A DNA stretch of 56,275 bases from Arenibacter amylolyticus (GCF_002150785.1 NZ_MTAZ01000029.1:1-56275); one strand, 5' to 3'. Counted from the stretch's first letter, positions 45,100-54,864 are shown. Notes: generated by a model not told the origin, from the letters alone. A program made the numbers and translations.

Positions 45100-46683
45100 T
45101 TAGATATTACGATCCGTATTTTCTCCATTTACCAGCCTCATAATCCCTAACACATTGTTATTTTGCAATGCCTGGGGCAATAGATCCTCTGGCCAGCTTT
45201 GGAAAGATACCGGTCTCACCCATCGTTTTATGGCCGAGGTCCCTACCGAAGTAAATCGGCTATCCGTGGAAGCGGGAAAGGGTCCACCGTGCATCATAGA
45301 CGGGCAGACCTCTACCCCTGTTGGGACTCCATTGAATATAATACGCCCTACCCGCTGCATCAAAGCATTGGGCAGCTCTGGGAAATTTTTTAATTCTTCT
45401 TCCGTACCCAAGATGGTTCCAGTAAGTTGCCCTTCTAACGCACCAATAACTTGGAGCAATTCCTCTTGGTCCGTACAGCTTACCACTATAGAGAATGGAC
45501 CAAAGACCTCCCGGTGAAGGATAGGATTTTCTAGAAATGTGCTTGCTTCTACGGTAACTACACTTTGGGCCGCATAATTAGGGGGAGTATCCCCTTTAAA
45601 ATCGGCAATTTGCTTCGTATTGGCCTGGGAAGATAATTCCTGTTTCCCTTCTAGGTAGCCTTCATAAATATTGGGATGAAGCATACACGCGGGCTCAATT
45701 TTTTCTATTTCCTTGGATAGCTTGTTTACAAAATTGGAAAATTCCGTTCCTTTTATCCCCAGTATCAACCCAGGGTTGGTACAAAATTGTCCTGCTCCCA
45801 AAGTAATGGAGTTTGCGTATTGGGCAGACCAATAAGCTCCCTTTTCTTCCAAGGCTTTCGGCAAGGCCACTACGGGGTTGATACTACCCATCTCGGCAAA
45901 AACAGGAATGGGTTCCTTTCGCTGATTAGCTAGGCGATATAGTGCCATGCCCCCATTGATACTTCCTGTAAAGCCAACACCTTTAATTTTAGGGTGCATG
46001 GTTAATAGTTGGCCCACGGTAACATCACTACTATTTAGATTGGAAAAAACACCATCTGGCATATTCGTGGCCTTTGCGGCCTTAATGATGGCAGATGCCA
46101 CCAGTTCTCCGGTACCAGCATGCATAGGGTGACTCTTAACAATTACCGGGCAACCTGCTGCTAAGGCACTGGCGGTATCTCCACCTGCCGTGGAAAATGC
46201 CAATGGAAAGTTACTAGATCCAAAGACCGCAATTGGCCCTATGGGCATCAACATGCTACGCAGATCTACCTTGGGAAGCGGTTCCCTTTTTGGCAAGGCC
46301 GTATCGATGGTTGCCTCTACCCAGGAACCTTCCATTAACAAGGTGGCAAACGCCCTTAATTGGCCCATGGTTCTACCGCGCTCCCCCCTAGCCCTGCCTT
46401 CCGGCAATCCAGACTCTTGCGTATACACGGTAATCAATTCCTCTCCCAAGGCCTCTATTTCATCGGCAATGGTATTTAAAAAACTGGCCCGTTGGCTGTG
46501 TGAAAGTTTACTATAAGAATTGAAGGCCTTAGATGCTTTTTCAACTGCAGCCTCAATTTCTTCATGGTTGGCTTCATAAAAAGTCCATTCCGTGGGAATA
46601 TTGAGTTTAGGGTTAAACGTGTGATAGGTTTTATCACCTTTCCCTGACTGCGCTTCCCCTATATAGTTCTTTCCTGTAATCAT
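45100..46683 (-). CDS. 2,5-dioxovalerate (2-oxoglutarate semialdehyde) dehydrogenase
   Basis: The 527-residue ALDH has catalytic Cys301 (GAGQFCTNPG), general base Glu264 (AEMGSINP), the cofactor loop VFGSSNFPLAF (about 153-163) and GVGFTGS. Length and the FGSSNFPLAFS motif match the NADP-type 2-oxoglutarate semialdehyde group. It carries out the last step of hydroxyproline breakdown, giving 2-oxoglutarate. It lies in the middle of the four-gene set, with 132 bases to the deaminase gene upstream. Confidence 0.9.
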   Translation of the reverse strand: MITGKNYIGEAQSGKGDKTYHTFNPKLNIPTEWTFYEANHEEIEAAVEKASKAFNSYSKLSHSQRASFLNTIADEIEALGEELITVYTQESGLPEGRARGERGRTMGQLRAFATLLMEGSWVEATIDTALPKREPLPKVDLRSMLMPIGPIAVFGSSNFPLAFSTAGGDTASALAAGCPVIVKSHPMHAGTGELVASAIIKAAKATNMPDGVFSNLNSSDVTVGQLLTMHPKIKGVGFTGSINGGMALYRLANQRKEPIPVFAEMGSINPVVALPKALEEKGAYWSAQYANSITLGAGQFCTNPGLILGIKGTEFSNFVNKLSKEIEKIEPACMLHPNIYEGYLEGKQELSSQANTKQIADFKGDTPPNYAAQSVVTVEASTFLENPILHREVFGPFSIVVSCTDQEELLQVIGALEGQLTGTILGTEEELKNFPELPNALMQRVGRIIFNGVPTGVEVCPSMMHGGPFPASTDSRFTSVGTSAIKRWVRPVSFQSWPEDLLPQALQNNNVLGIMRLVNGENTDRNI

Positions 46684-46815
46684 TTTTTAATTGCTGTTTA
46701 ATTAACCAACTGCTACCAAGTAGATTTTCTAGCACTAATGTAACATTTTAACCTAGCTTATAAAAGGCAGTGTTAAATTATGATACTAGAAGTCTATGAC
46801 CCCAAAAGAGTATTC

Positions 46816-47721
46816 TTATAATTGTGGAAGTGTAGGCCTATTTTTAACCCCATCCTCGATAATTTTCAATACCCGTTTCCTCTCGTCCCCGGATAGTGGC
46901 AGTCTGGGGGCACGGACTATTTCCGTTCCCAATCCCGTAGCCACCTCTGCCAATTTAATATTTTGAACAAGTTGTGGGGTAATATCCAACTCCAACAAGG
47001 GCAAAAACCATCGGTAAATGGCAAGGGCTTCCTCAATTCTTCCGGCTTTTGCTAATTTATAAATAGCTACTGTCTCTGCGGGAAAAGCACACACCAAACC
47101 GGCAACCCAACCATCGGCCCCCATAAGTATACTCTCTAAACCTAAGGTGTCTACTCCAGTAAGCACCTTTAATCGGTCTCCAAAACGATTTTTTATTCGG
47201 GTTATATTTGAAATATCGCGCGTAGATTCTTTAACGGCTTGAATATTGGGGATAGTCAGTAATTCTTCAAACATATCCAAAGTAACCTCAATACCATAAT
47301 CCACGGGATTATTATATACCATAATGGGCAGGTCCGTACTTTTGGCAATCGCCTTATAATAGGTAACGGTTTCCAAATCGTTTGCTTTATAGCGCATGGG
47401 TGGGAGCACCATTAATCCACTAGCCCCATATTTCTCTGCTTTATGTGCAGCTTCAATGGCGCCTTTGGTTGTTTGTTCTGCAATATTGATTATAACCGGC
47501 ACCTTACCGCTTACCATCCTTACAGTTTCCAGAACCAATGTTTTCTTTTCCTCATCCAAAAGGGTACTGGCTTCGCCAAGGGTACCTCCCAGAATTATTC
47601 CGTTAACGCCCGCTTTTAGCTGCGCCTGGATATTTAGCTCGAACATTTTTAAATCCAAGCTGTCCTCCTCTGTAAACTTGGTAGTCACTGCGGGCATTAC
47701 CCCTTCCCATTTTATTTCCAT
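46816..47721 (-). CDS. DapA-family 1-pyrroline-4-hydroxy-2-carboxylate deaminase
   Basis: The 301-residue TIM-barrel lyase has the Schiff-base Lys164 (IQAVKESTRD), the Tyr136 (MVYNNP), and GGTLGEASTL (45-54) for carboxylate binding. The DapA/NAL family includes 4-hydroxy-tetrahydrodipicolinate synthase and several sugar-acid lyases; the neighbours select the hydroxyproline deaminase, which gives 2-oxoglutarate semialdehyde and ammonia. It is first in the operon on the minus strand and is followed by a 132-base gap. True DapA is the less likely alternative. Confidence 0.85.
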   Translation of the reverse strand: MEIKWEGVMPAVTTKFTEEDSLDLKMFELNIQAQLKAGVNGIILGGTLGEASTLLDEEKKTLVLETVRMVSGKVPVIINIAEQTTKGAIEAAHKAEKYGASGLMVLPPMRYKANDLETVTYYKAIAKSTDLPIMVYNNPVDYGIEVTLDMFEELLTIPNIQAVKESTRDISNITRIKNRFGDRLKVLTGVDTLGLESILMGADGWVAGLVCAFPAETVAIYKLAKAGRIEEALAIYRWFLPLLELDITPQLVQNIKLAEVATGLGTEIVRAPRLPLSGDERKRVLKIIEDGVKNRPTLPQL

Positions 47722-47974
47722 AAGTTAAAGTTTAATTGGTCCTTAAATGTAATTCATTCAATATCAACAACACAAGAGTTTTTTAGAGAAATATAAGGGG
47801 AGATAACCCAATACTAATCGCAGTAGCCCCTGCACGGTATGTAACAGGATCCCTCTGATACCCATTTAGTATTTTAGGGTACCTAGTTACCCCCCTTTTA
47901 CCGTAAACGATCTATAAGGCATAATCCTTTCCAGTTTTCTAATAATACTACATAAGTATCCCTTTTATTTTACC

Positions 47975-47982
47975 TATTTTTG
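47975..47982 (+). promoter_or_regulatory. Putative -7 promoter box of the M28 peptidase gene
   Basis: TATTTTTG matches the TAnnTTTG consensus and lies 35 bases before the start codon. A -33 TTTG at the right distance is not clear, so it is only a partial match. Confidence 0.4.
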
Positions 47983-48017
47983 ACAAATTCAGAATCTATT
48001 AATATTAATATCACACA

Positions 48018-49580
48018 ATGAAAAGAATTTTGTTTGTTGCGCTAGGACTCACCATGGCGTGCAATTCATCGCAAAAGACCGTTTCCAAGCAAGCGGTAGA
48101 ACCGTTGGAAAACGTGGACCCCTTTAGCTATGCGGAGACCATTACGGAATCGGAATTAAAAGAGCATCTCTACATTTATGCTTCAGACGAGTTTGAAGGA
48201 AGAGATACCGGAACACCTGGACAAAAGAAAGCGGTAGAATATATAAAGGCTGAATATGTTAAAATGGGAATTCCTGCAGCCAAGGAAGATGGAAACTATT
48301 ATCAAGACGTGCCCTTAACCATTAACAAGTTACCTACAGGAGGTATTTCTATTAATGGAAAGGAATATGCGAATGGAGAAGGTATCCTTAGCTTTACACA
48401 AGCAATGGGTAATTATGACCAGATTGTATATGTAAACCATGGAATAGAGGATGAAAACTACTCGGATTATACTGGATTGGACGTTGCAGGTAAAATTGTT
48501 TTGATGAAGGCAGGGGAGCCTGTTGATGCACAAGGCAACTACCTTGTTTCCGGGACTACCGAGAAATCTGTATGGAGCAATATGTCCGAGTCCATTGGTA
48601 AGCGAATGGAGTTGGCACAAGACAAAGGTGCCTTGGGTGTAATTTACTTTGACACGGACAACTACGGCCGCTTTAAGAATAGGTATAACCATATGAAAGC
48701 TAATGATAGCGGCCGTATGGGTCTTAAGGCAGACAACAATGAGAATTTCTTTTACTTATTGGTAGACAGCTCTATAGCTAATGCCTTATTGCCAAATATT
48801 CTAGAGGAAAATTCCTCCAAGACCATTGCCACCCAATTGGTTTTAAATATTGAGAGCAGCAATGAGGATGTACAATCTGAAAATGTGGTAGCAATCATCG
48901 AAGGATCGGAGAAGCCGAACGAATACATTGTTATCTCTTCCCACTTAGACCACGTAGGTGTTAACAAGGAAGGGGAAATTTTTAACGGGGCAGACGATGA
49001 TGGTTCTGGAACGGTTGGTATGATAGAAATAGCACAGGCTTTTAAAGCGGCTGCAGATGCTGGCCACGGTCCTAAGAGATCCATTGTATTTTTACACGTT
49101 ACCGCAGAAGAAAAAGGATTGTTGGGATCTAGATATTATACAGACCACGACCCAATATTTCCATTGTCTGAAACCGTAGCAAACTTAAATATTGATATGA
49201 TAGGTAGAATAGACCCTAAAAGAACAGGGGATAGAAATTACATCTATCTAATTGGAGCCGATAAGTTAAGTACTGAACTTCATGATATTTCCGAGGCGGT
49301 AAACCAAAAGTATATGAATATTGAGCTAGATTACACCTATAATGATGACAACGATCCCAATCGTTTCTACTATAGAAGTGACCACTACAACTTTGCTAAG
49401 CACAATATTCCAATTATATTTTATTTCAACGGAACCCATGACGACTATCACAGACCAGGGGATACTCCAGACAAAATTAACTACGACCTCTTGGAAAACA
49501 GAACCAGGTTGGTATTCCTTACCGCTTGGGAGTTAGCCAATAGGGATGCTAGAATTGTGGTAGACAAGGCAGCTAAATAA
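48018..49580 (+). CDS. M28-family metallopeptidase, lipoprotein
   Basis: The 520-residue product has a lipobox (TMACN, Cys15), a linker, an inserted PA-like domain (about 105-265) and the M28 catalytic domain. Zinc ligands are visible as SSHLDHVG (His309), GADDDGSG (Asp326), TAEEKGLLGS (Glu pair), NIDMIGRID (Asp) and GTHDDYHRPGDT (His). It is an aminopeptidase anchored outside the cytoplasm. A strong terminator follows. It is unrelated in operon terms to the leucine genes beyond it. Confidence 0.93.
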   Translation: MKRILFVALGLTMACNSSQKTVSKQAVEPLENVDPFSYAETITESELKEHLYIYASDEFEGRDTGTPGQKKAVEYIKAEYVKMGIPAAKEDGNYYQDVPLTINKLPTGGISINGKEYANGEGILSFTQAMGNYDQIVYVNHGIEDENYSDYTGLDVAGKIVLMKAGEPVDAQGNYLVSGTTEKSVWSNMSESIGKRMELAQDKGALGVIYFDTDNYGRFKNRYNHMKANDSGRMGLKADNNENFFYLLVDSSIANALLPNILEENSSKTIATQLVLNIESSNEDVQSENVVAIIEGSEKPNEYIVISSHLDHVGVNKEGEIFNGADDDGSGTVGMIEIAQAFKAAADAGHGPKRSIVFLHVTAEEKGLLGSRYYTDHDPIFPLSETVANLNIDMIGRIDPKRTGDRNYIYLIGADKLSTELHDISEAVNQKYMNIELDYTYNDDNDPNRFYYRSDHYNFAKHNIPIIFYFNGTHDDYHRPGDTPDKINYDLLENRTRLVFLTAWELANRDARIVVDKAAK

Positions 49581-49624
49581 AGGATAGTTTTTTTAAGTTG
49601 ATTTTTCAAGAAATATCAACTACC

Positions 49625-49661
49625 AACGGGGAACATAAAATATTTTTTGTTCCCCGTTTTT
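49625..49661 (+). terminator. Terminator of the M28 peptidase gene
   Basis: AACGGGGAAC (49625-49634) pairs with GTTCCCCGTT (49649-49658) over 10 bp with a T-tract. A smaller hairpin, AGTTGAT/ATCAACT, precedes it at 49596-49621. Confidence 0.85.
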
Positions 49662-49910
49662 AATTAGACACCGATGTTCATCAACTAGTGATAGGCACAA
49701 CCATTACTTCCTAAGGTACAGGATTGGCGGTATTTCCAGAGCGAACTAATTCAACTTTTGCTCCCCTACAGCCCCAATTACCACGTTGAACATCGTAATT
49801 CTCGCCAACTTAATTTCAAGATTTTATAAGATAGTCTTAATTTAGCTTGATTGTATTTGAGAGCGATTACCTCTTGCTAATAAAAAATAAGTAGTATATA
49901 AAACACGAAA
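49662..49910 (+). promoter_or_regulatory. leuC leader with a long-range inverted repeat
   Basis: CGATGTTCA-tc-AAC (49672-49685) can pair with GTTGAACATCG (49785-49795) and would close a domain of about 100 bases in the leuC leader. There is no leucine-codon-rich leader peptide. A TGTATTTG (49852-49859) near the end resembles a -7 box, which would place the repeat upstream of transcription instead of inside the mRNA. Confidence 0.35.
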
Positions 49911-51320
49911 ATGAAGAAAACGTTATTCGATAAGGTTTGGGATTCCCATGTTGTACACACCATTGAAAATGGTCCGGATGTACTTTTTATAGATCGCCAC
50001 ATGATTCATGAAGTTACTAGTCCAGTAGCTTTTCGTGGCCTAAAAAGCAGGAACATCCCAGTGATGTATCCCGAAAAAACCTTTGCTACCGCAGACCACA
50101 ACACCCCAACCATCAATCAACATTTACCTGTACAAGATCCTCTTTCTGCCAATCAGTTGAAGGCTTTGGAGGAAAACTCGGCAGAACACAATATCTCCTA
50201 TTGGGGATTGGGACACGAAAAGAACGGAATTGTTCACGTAGTAGGTCCCGAATATGGAATTACCCAGCCTGGAGCCACTATAGTTTGTGGGGACTCGCAC
50301 ACTTCTACCCACGGAGCCTTTGGTGCCATTGCCTTTGGGATAGGCACTTCTGAAGTAGAGATGGTATTGGCCACTCAATGTATTATGCAACAAAAGCCAA
50401 AATCCATGAGAATTAATGTACATGGATCGCTAAACTTTGGGGTTACCCCAAAAGATGTTGCACTCTATATAATTTCTAAACTTACTACTTCTGGTGCTAC
50501 TGGATATTTTGTTGAATATGCAGGTGAGGTGTTCCGCAATATGAGTATGGAAGGTAGGATGACCGTTTGTAACCTAAGTATAGAAATGGGTGCCCGTGGT
50601 GGAATGATTGCCCCGGATGAGAAAACCTTTGAATATATTAAAGGAAGAGAATTTACCCCTGTTGGAGCTGCTTGGGATAAAGCAATGGCCTACTGGAGTA
50701 CCTTAGAATCTGATGAAGGAGCCCAATTTGATCAAGAAATAACCTTTGATGCCTCGGACATAGAACCCATGATCACCTTTGGTACCAACCCTGGAATGGG
50801 AATGGCAATATCTAAGGACATCCCAATGGCCGAAGATGTTGAGGGCGCTGTAGACACCTTCAGAAAATCCTTGGATTATATGGACTTCAAGGAAGGGGAA
50901 AATATGATTGGAAAACCAATCGATTTTGTTTTCCTAGGAAGTTGTACCAACGGGCGTATTGAAGACTTTCGGGCTTTCGCCTCTATTGTAAAAGGAAAGA
51001 AAAAAGCAGATAACGTTACGGCATGGTTAGTACCAGGCTCACATAAGGTGGTTAATGCCATAAAAGAGGAAGGCATCCTTGAAGTATTGCAAGAAGCTGG
51101 ATTTGCTTTGCGCGAACCAGGTTGTTCTGCTTGTTTGGCCATGAACGATGATAAGATACCTGCAGGAAAATACGCGGTAAGTACCTCTAACAGAAACTTT
51201 GAAGGTAGACAAGGTCCTGGGGCTAGAACCCTATTGGCTAGTCCGTTAGTGGCAGCAGCAGCGGCAATTACCGGAAAAGTTACCGATCCAAGGGTGTTGA
51301 TGGAAGAATTGGCCCACTAA
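49911..51320 (+). CDS. leuC: 3-isopropylmalate dehydratase large subunit
   Basis: The 469-residue aconitase-fold protein holds the three [4Fe-4S] cysteines Cys345 (GSCTNGR), Cys405 and Cys408 (GCSACLAMN), and the typical [13 protein letters not shown] start and [13 protein letters not shown]. With LeuD it isomerises 2- to 3-isopropylmalate; if the synthase downstream makes citramalate, the same pair should also isomerise citramalate. It begins a leuC-leuD-synthase-leuB operon. Confidence 0.97.
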   Translation: MKKTLFDKVWDSHVVHTIENGPDVLFIDRHMIHEVTSPVAFRGLKSRNIPVMYPEKTFATADHNTPTINQHLPVQDPLSANQLKALEENSAEHNISYWGLGHEKNGIVHVVGPEYGITQPGATIVCGDSHTSTHGAFGAIAFGIGTSEVEMVLATQCIMQQKPKSMRINVHGSLNFGVTPKDVALYIISKLTTSGATGYFVEYAGEVFRNMSMEGRMTVCNLSIEMGARGGMIAPDEKTFEYIKGREFTPVGAAWDKAMAYWSTLESDEGAQFDQEITFDASDIEPMITFGTNPGMGMAISKDIPMAEDVEGAVDTFRKSLDYMDFKEGENMIGKPIDFVFLGSCTNGRIEDFRAFASIVKGKKKADNVTAWLVPGSHKVVNAIKEEGILEVLQEAGFALREPGCSACLAMNDDKIPAGKYAVSTSNRNFEGRQGPGARTLLASPLVAAAAAITGKVTDPRVLMEELAH

Positions 51321-51389
51321 ATCCTAAGAACAAGAAATAAAATACAATTCGCACTAAGCGCATAGCGCTAAGCAAAAAAAGTAATAATA

Positions 51390-51986
51390 ATGGCATACGA
51401 TAAATTTGACGTTTTAAAATCGACCGGAGTTCCACTTCCTATAGAAAATGTGGATACGGACCAGATCATTCCAGCACGTTTTCTTAAGGCCACCGAAAGG
51501 AAAGGTTTTGGAGATAATCTATTTCGCGATTGGAGATACCATCCAGACAATACTCCTAAAAAGGATTTTGTTTTAAACAACCCCATCTATGGTGGTAAAA
51601 TATTGGTTGGAGGAAAGAATTTTGGTTCTGGATCTTCCCGTGAGCATGCGGCATGGGCGGTTTACGACTATGGATTTAGATGTGTAGTCTCTAGCTTCTT
51701 TGCAGATATTTTTAGAAACAACTGTCTTAACATCGGAGTGCTTCCAGTACAGGTTAGTCCAGAATTCCTTCATAAGATTTTCACGGCGATTGAGGCAGAT
51801 CCCAAGACAGAGATTGTGGTAAGTCTACCAGAGCAAACCATTACCTTAACCGCTACCGGTGAAAAGGAAAGCTTTGACATCAACGACTATAAAAAGCAGA
51901 ACATGCTAAATGGTTTTGACGATATCGACTATCTATTAAATATCAAGGAAGATATTCGTGAGTTTGCAGAAAAAGCTCCCTTATAA
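51390..51986 (+). CDS. leuD: 3-isopropylmalate dehydratase small subunit
   Basis: The 198-residue swivel-domain protein has NVDTDQIIPARFLK, the GGKNFGSGSSREHAAWA substrate loop and the SSFADIFRNNCLNIGVLPV region. It forms the active site with LeuC. The 69-base gap from leuC contains a short hairpin (AGCGC-ATA-GCGCT, 51357-51369). A 140-base gap with a much stronger hairpin separates it from the synthase. Confidence 0.97.
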   Translation: MAYDKFDVLKSTGVPLPIENVDTDQIIPARFLKATERKGFGDNLFRDWRYHPDNTPKKDFVLNNPIYGGKILVGGKNFGSGSSREHAAWAVYDYGFRCVVSSFFADIFRNNCLNIGVLPVQVSPEFLHKIFTAIEADPKTEIVVSLPEQTITLTATGEKESFDINDYKKQNMLNGFDDIDYLLNIKEDIREFAEKAPL

Positions 51987-52018
51987 TATAGTTTTTTTAC
52001 TAAAAAGTTGATTTTACA

Positions 52019-52099
52019 ATTACCCACTTTACTACACCCATTATCTGCACTCCCACGTATGAGAGTTGCAGATAAGGGTTATGTGGCTAAATGGGTAAT
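52019..52099 (+). promoter_or_regulatory. Extended hairpin between leuD and the synthase gene
   Basis: ATTACCCA/TGGGTAAT, TTTA/TAAA, ACCC/GGGT, TTATCTGCA/TGCAGATAA and CTC/GAG pair in nested order over 52019-52099, about 28 bp in all around a 10-base loop. No T-tract follows, so it is a structured leader or processing site rather than a terminator. It ends 27 bases before the next start codon. Confidence 0.6.
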
Positions 52100-52126
52100 A
52101 GGCATACCTACACTAGTTCCGCTTAA

Positions 52127-53644
52127 ATGAAAAAAAGAAAAATTGAAATAATGGATACCACCCTACGTGATGGCGAGCAAACGTCGGGGGTATCCTTTTC
52201 AGCATCCGAGAAGCTTACCTTGGCAAAACTCTTGCTAGAAGAGCTGAAAGTAGATAGGATTGAAGTAGCGTCGGCCAGAGTTTCCGATGGGGAGCTTTCT
52301 GCCGTACAGCAGATTACGGAATGGGCAGCGGAGGTTGGACATTTAGATCGCATAGAGGTGCTAACCTTTGTAGATAAAGGCGTTTCTTTAGAATGGATGA
52401 AAAAAGCCGGTGCAAAAGTTCAAAATCTATTGACCAAAGGGTCAATGAACCACCTGACCCATCAACTGAAGAAAACCCCGGAACAACACTTCAAAGAAAT
52501 TGAAGCTACCCTAGCTGCTGCGCAGCAGGAAGGCATCAACAGCAATGTTTATTTGGAGGACTGGAGCAATGGGATGAAAGACTCCAAAGCCTACGTCTTT
52601 GAGTTTTTGGATTTTCTATCCACTCAGCCCGTAAAAAGAATATTGCTTCCAGACACCTTGGGGGTTCTTACCCATCATGAGACCAAGGAGTTTATCTCGG
52701 AAATTGTAGCGGCTTATCCGGATTTGCATTTCGATTTTCACGGACATAACGATTACGACCTAAGTGTTTCCAATGTTATGGAGGCTGTAAAGGCCGGTTG
52801 TCATGGGCTTCACCTTACCGTAAATGGTATGGGAGAACGAGCTGGAAATGCTCCTATGGCCAGTGTAATTGCCGTAATCAACGATTTCTTGCCAGAGGTA
52901 TCCGTTGGCGTAAACGAAACATCCTTACACAAAGTAAGTAAGGTGGTATCTGCGTTTACCGGATTTGGTATCCCGGCCAATAAACCAATTGTAGGTGACA
53001 ACGTATTTACTCAAACTGCCGGCATCCATGCCGACGGGGATAGTAAAAAGAATTTATATTTTAATGACCTAATGCCAGAACGCTTCGGGAGAAAGCGAAA
53101 GTATGCCTTGGGAAAAACCTCTGGTAAAGCCAATATCCAAAAGAATTTACAGGAATTGGGACTAACCCTAAACGATGAGGAACTCCAAAAGGTTACGGCA
53201 AGGATCATTGAATTGGGAGATAGAAAAGAAAAGGTCACCAAGGACGACCTTCCCTTTATCATTTCCGATGTACTGGATAGCAACGCCTATCAACAAAAGG
53301 TTTTTATAAAGTCGTACGTACTTACCCATTCCAAGGGCCTAATGCCCTCCACTTCCCTCGCCATCGAGATTAATGGCGAGTTAATTGAGGCCCATGCCCA
53401 AGGAGACGGACAGTATGATGCTTTTATGAATGCCCTTAAAAAGGTATATGCCAGCAAAAAACTAAAATTACCCAACTTGGTAGATTACGCGGTACGGATT
53501 CCCCCAGGGAGTAGTTCGGATGCACTGTGTGAAACTATCATTACTTGGGATAGGGATGGAAAGGAATTCACTTCCAGAGGGTTGGATTCTGACCAGACCG
53601 TATCGGCGATTAAAGCCACCGAAAAAATGTTGAATATAATTTAG
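52127..53644 (+). CDS. cimA: (R)-citramalate synthase / 2-isopropylmalate synthase-like
   Basis: The 505-residue product is a Claisen-condensing TIM-barrel enzyme (TTLRDGEQTSGVSF, FHGHNDYD metal motif) with a C-terminal allosteric domain (about 380-505). Long segments such as VDRIEVASARVSDGE, AKVQNLLTKGS and NVYLEDWSNG match Leptospira citramalate synthase as I remember it. The three pyruvate-pocket residues of that enzyme (Leu81, Leu104, Tyr144) seem to be kept as Leu79, Leu102 and Tyr142. It should then use pyruvate and acetyl-CoA for isoleucine synthesis, with LeuCDB completing the pathway. A leucine-forming LeuA role is the alternative; it is the usual annotation of such genes. Confidence 0.75.
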   Translation: MKKRKIEIMDTTLRDGEQTSGVSFSASEKLTLAKLLLEELKVDRIEVASARVSDGELSAVQQITEWAAEVGHLDRIEVLTFVDKGVSLEWMKKAGAKVQNLLTKGSMNHLTHQLKKTPEQHFKEIEATLAAAQQEGINSNVYLEDWSNGMKDSKAYVFEFLDFLSTQPVKRILLPDTLGVLTHHETKEFISEIVAAYPDLHFDFHGHNDYDLSVSNVMEAVKAGCHGLHLTVNGMGERAGNAPMASVIAVINDFLPEVSVGVNETSLHKVSKVVSAFTGFGIPANKPIVGDNVFTQTAGIHADGDSKKNLYFNDLMPERFGRKRKYALGKTSGKANIQKNLQELGLTLNDEELQKVTARIIELGDRKEKVTKDDLPFIISDVLDSNAYQQKVFIKSYVLTHSKGLMPSTSLAIEINGELIEAHAQGDGQYDAFMNALKKVYASKKLKLPNLVDYAVRIPPGSSSDALCETIITWDRDGKEFTSRGLDSDQTVSAIKATEKMLNII

Positions 53645-53698
53645 GGCCTAGGAAATTAGTTTTCGGCCTTAATAAAATCATAAACCAAAACACATAAA

Positions 53699-54754
53699 AT
53701 GAAATTAAACATTGCCCTTTTAGCAGGAGATGGAATAGGACCTGAGGTTATAGATCAGGCGGTAAAAGTATCCAATGCGATCGCAAAAAAATACAATCAC
53801 GAAATCACATGGACTCCTGCCCTAACTGGTGCAGCGGCAATAGATGCCGTAGGAGAGCCCTACCCGGATGAGACACATGCCATTTGTGAAGCTGCCGATG
53901 CCGTGTTATTTGGTGCTATTGGAGACCCCAAGTACGACAACGACCCGTCTGCTAAGGTAAGACCAGAGCAAGGACTGCTTAAAATGAGACAAAAGCTAGG
54001 CTTATTTGCCAATGTAAGACCCACCTTTACCTTTCCTTCCCTTATTGATAAATCTCCTCTAAAGCGAGAGCGAATAGAAGGGACAGACCTTATTATTTTA
54101 AGAGAACTTACAGGAGGTATTTATTTTGGAAAAAGAGGTAGGGAAGATAATGACAATACTGCCTATGACACTTGTACCTATACTCGTGAGGAAGTACAGC
54201 GTTTGGCCAAAAAGGGATTTGAATTAGCTATGACCCGCTCCAAAAAATTATGTTGCGTAGACAAAGCCAATGTTTTGGAAACTTCCAGACTATGGCGCGA
54301 AACCGTACAAGCCATGGAAAAGGACTATCCAGAAGTAACCGTTACCTACGAATTTGTGGATGCAGTGGCGATGCGATTGGTACAATGGCCTAACTCCTAT
54401 GATGTAATGATTACCGAAAACCTATTTGGTGATATCTTGACGGACGAAGCTTCTGTAATTTCCGGATCTATGGGACTTATGCCTTCTGCTTCCGTTGGAA
54501 CCAAGGCTAAGTTATACGAACCCATCCACGGTTCTTACCCACAAGCAGCCGGGAAAGACATTGCCAATCCATTGGCTACGGTTCTTTCTGCCGCGATGAT
54601 GTTCGAAGATTTTGACCTTAGGGAAGAAGCGCAAGCCATTAGGGACGCTGTAAACAAATCCTTAGAAGAGGGAATTGTAACAGAAGACCTAGCCGATGGT
54701 GGTAAAGCTTATAAAACCAGTGAAATTGGCGATTGGTTGGCCAAAAATATCTAA
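53699..54754 (+). CDS. leuB: 3-isopropylmalate dehydrogenase
   Basis: The 351-residue enzyme has the family's GDGIGPEVI start, LLKMRQKLGLFANVRP, LRELTGGIYFGKRG and the metal/cofactor region ENLFGDILTDEASVISGSMGLMPSAS (core GDILTDEAS). It oxidises and decarboxylates 3-isopropylmalate, and would do the same to 3-methylmalate in a citramalate route. It is the last gene of the operon, before a strong terminator. Confidence 0.97.
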   Translation: MKLNIALLAGDGIGPEVIDQAVKVSNAIAKKYNHEITWTPALTGAAAIDAVGEPYPDETHAICEAADAVLFGAIGDPKYDNDPSAKVRPEQGLLKMRQKLGLFANVRPTFTFPSLIDKSPLKRERIEGTDLIILRELTGGIYFGKRGREDNDNTAYDTCTYTREEVQRLAKKGFELAMTRSKKLCCVDKANVLETSRLWRETVQAMEKDYPEVTVTYEFVDAVAMRLVQWPNSYDVMITENLFGDILTDEASVISGSMGLMPSASVGTKAKLYEPIHGSYPQAAGKDIANPLATVLSAAMMFEDFDLREEAQAIRDAVNKSLEEGIVTEDLADGGKAYKTSEIGDWLAKNI

Positions 54755-54797
54755 GAAAGAAATAGCGGATACCGCTAGACACCTACTATAAAATGAA

Positions 54798-54836
54798 GAT
54801 CCCAATGATATTACTTATCATTGGGATCACTTTTTT
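54798..54836 (+). terminator. Terminator of the leucine operon
   Basis: GATCCCAATGATA (54798-54810) and TATCATTGGGATC (54816-54828) form a perfect 13-bp stem with a 5-base loop, followed by AC and six T. It lies between leuB and the convergent MFS gene. Confidence 0.92.
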
Positions 54837-54864
54837 GTTACCTCTATTATACTTTGAATAAGCG

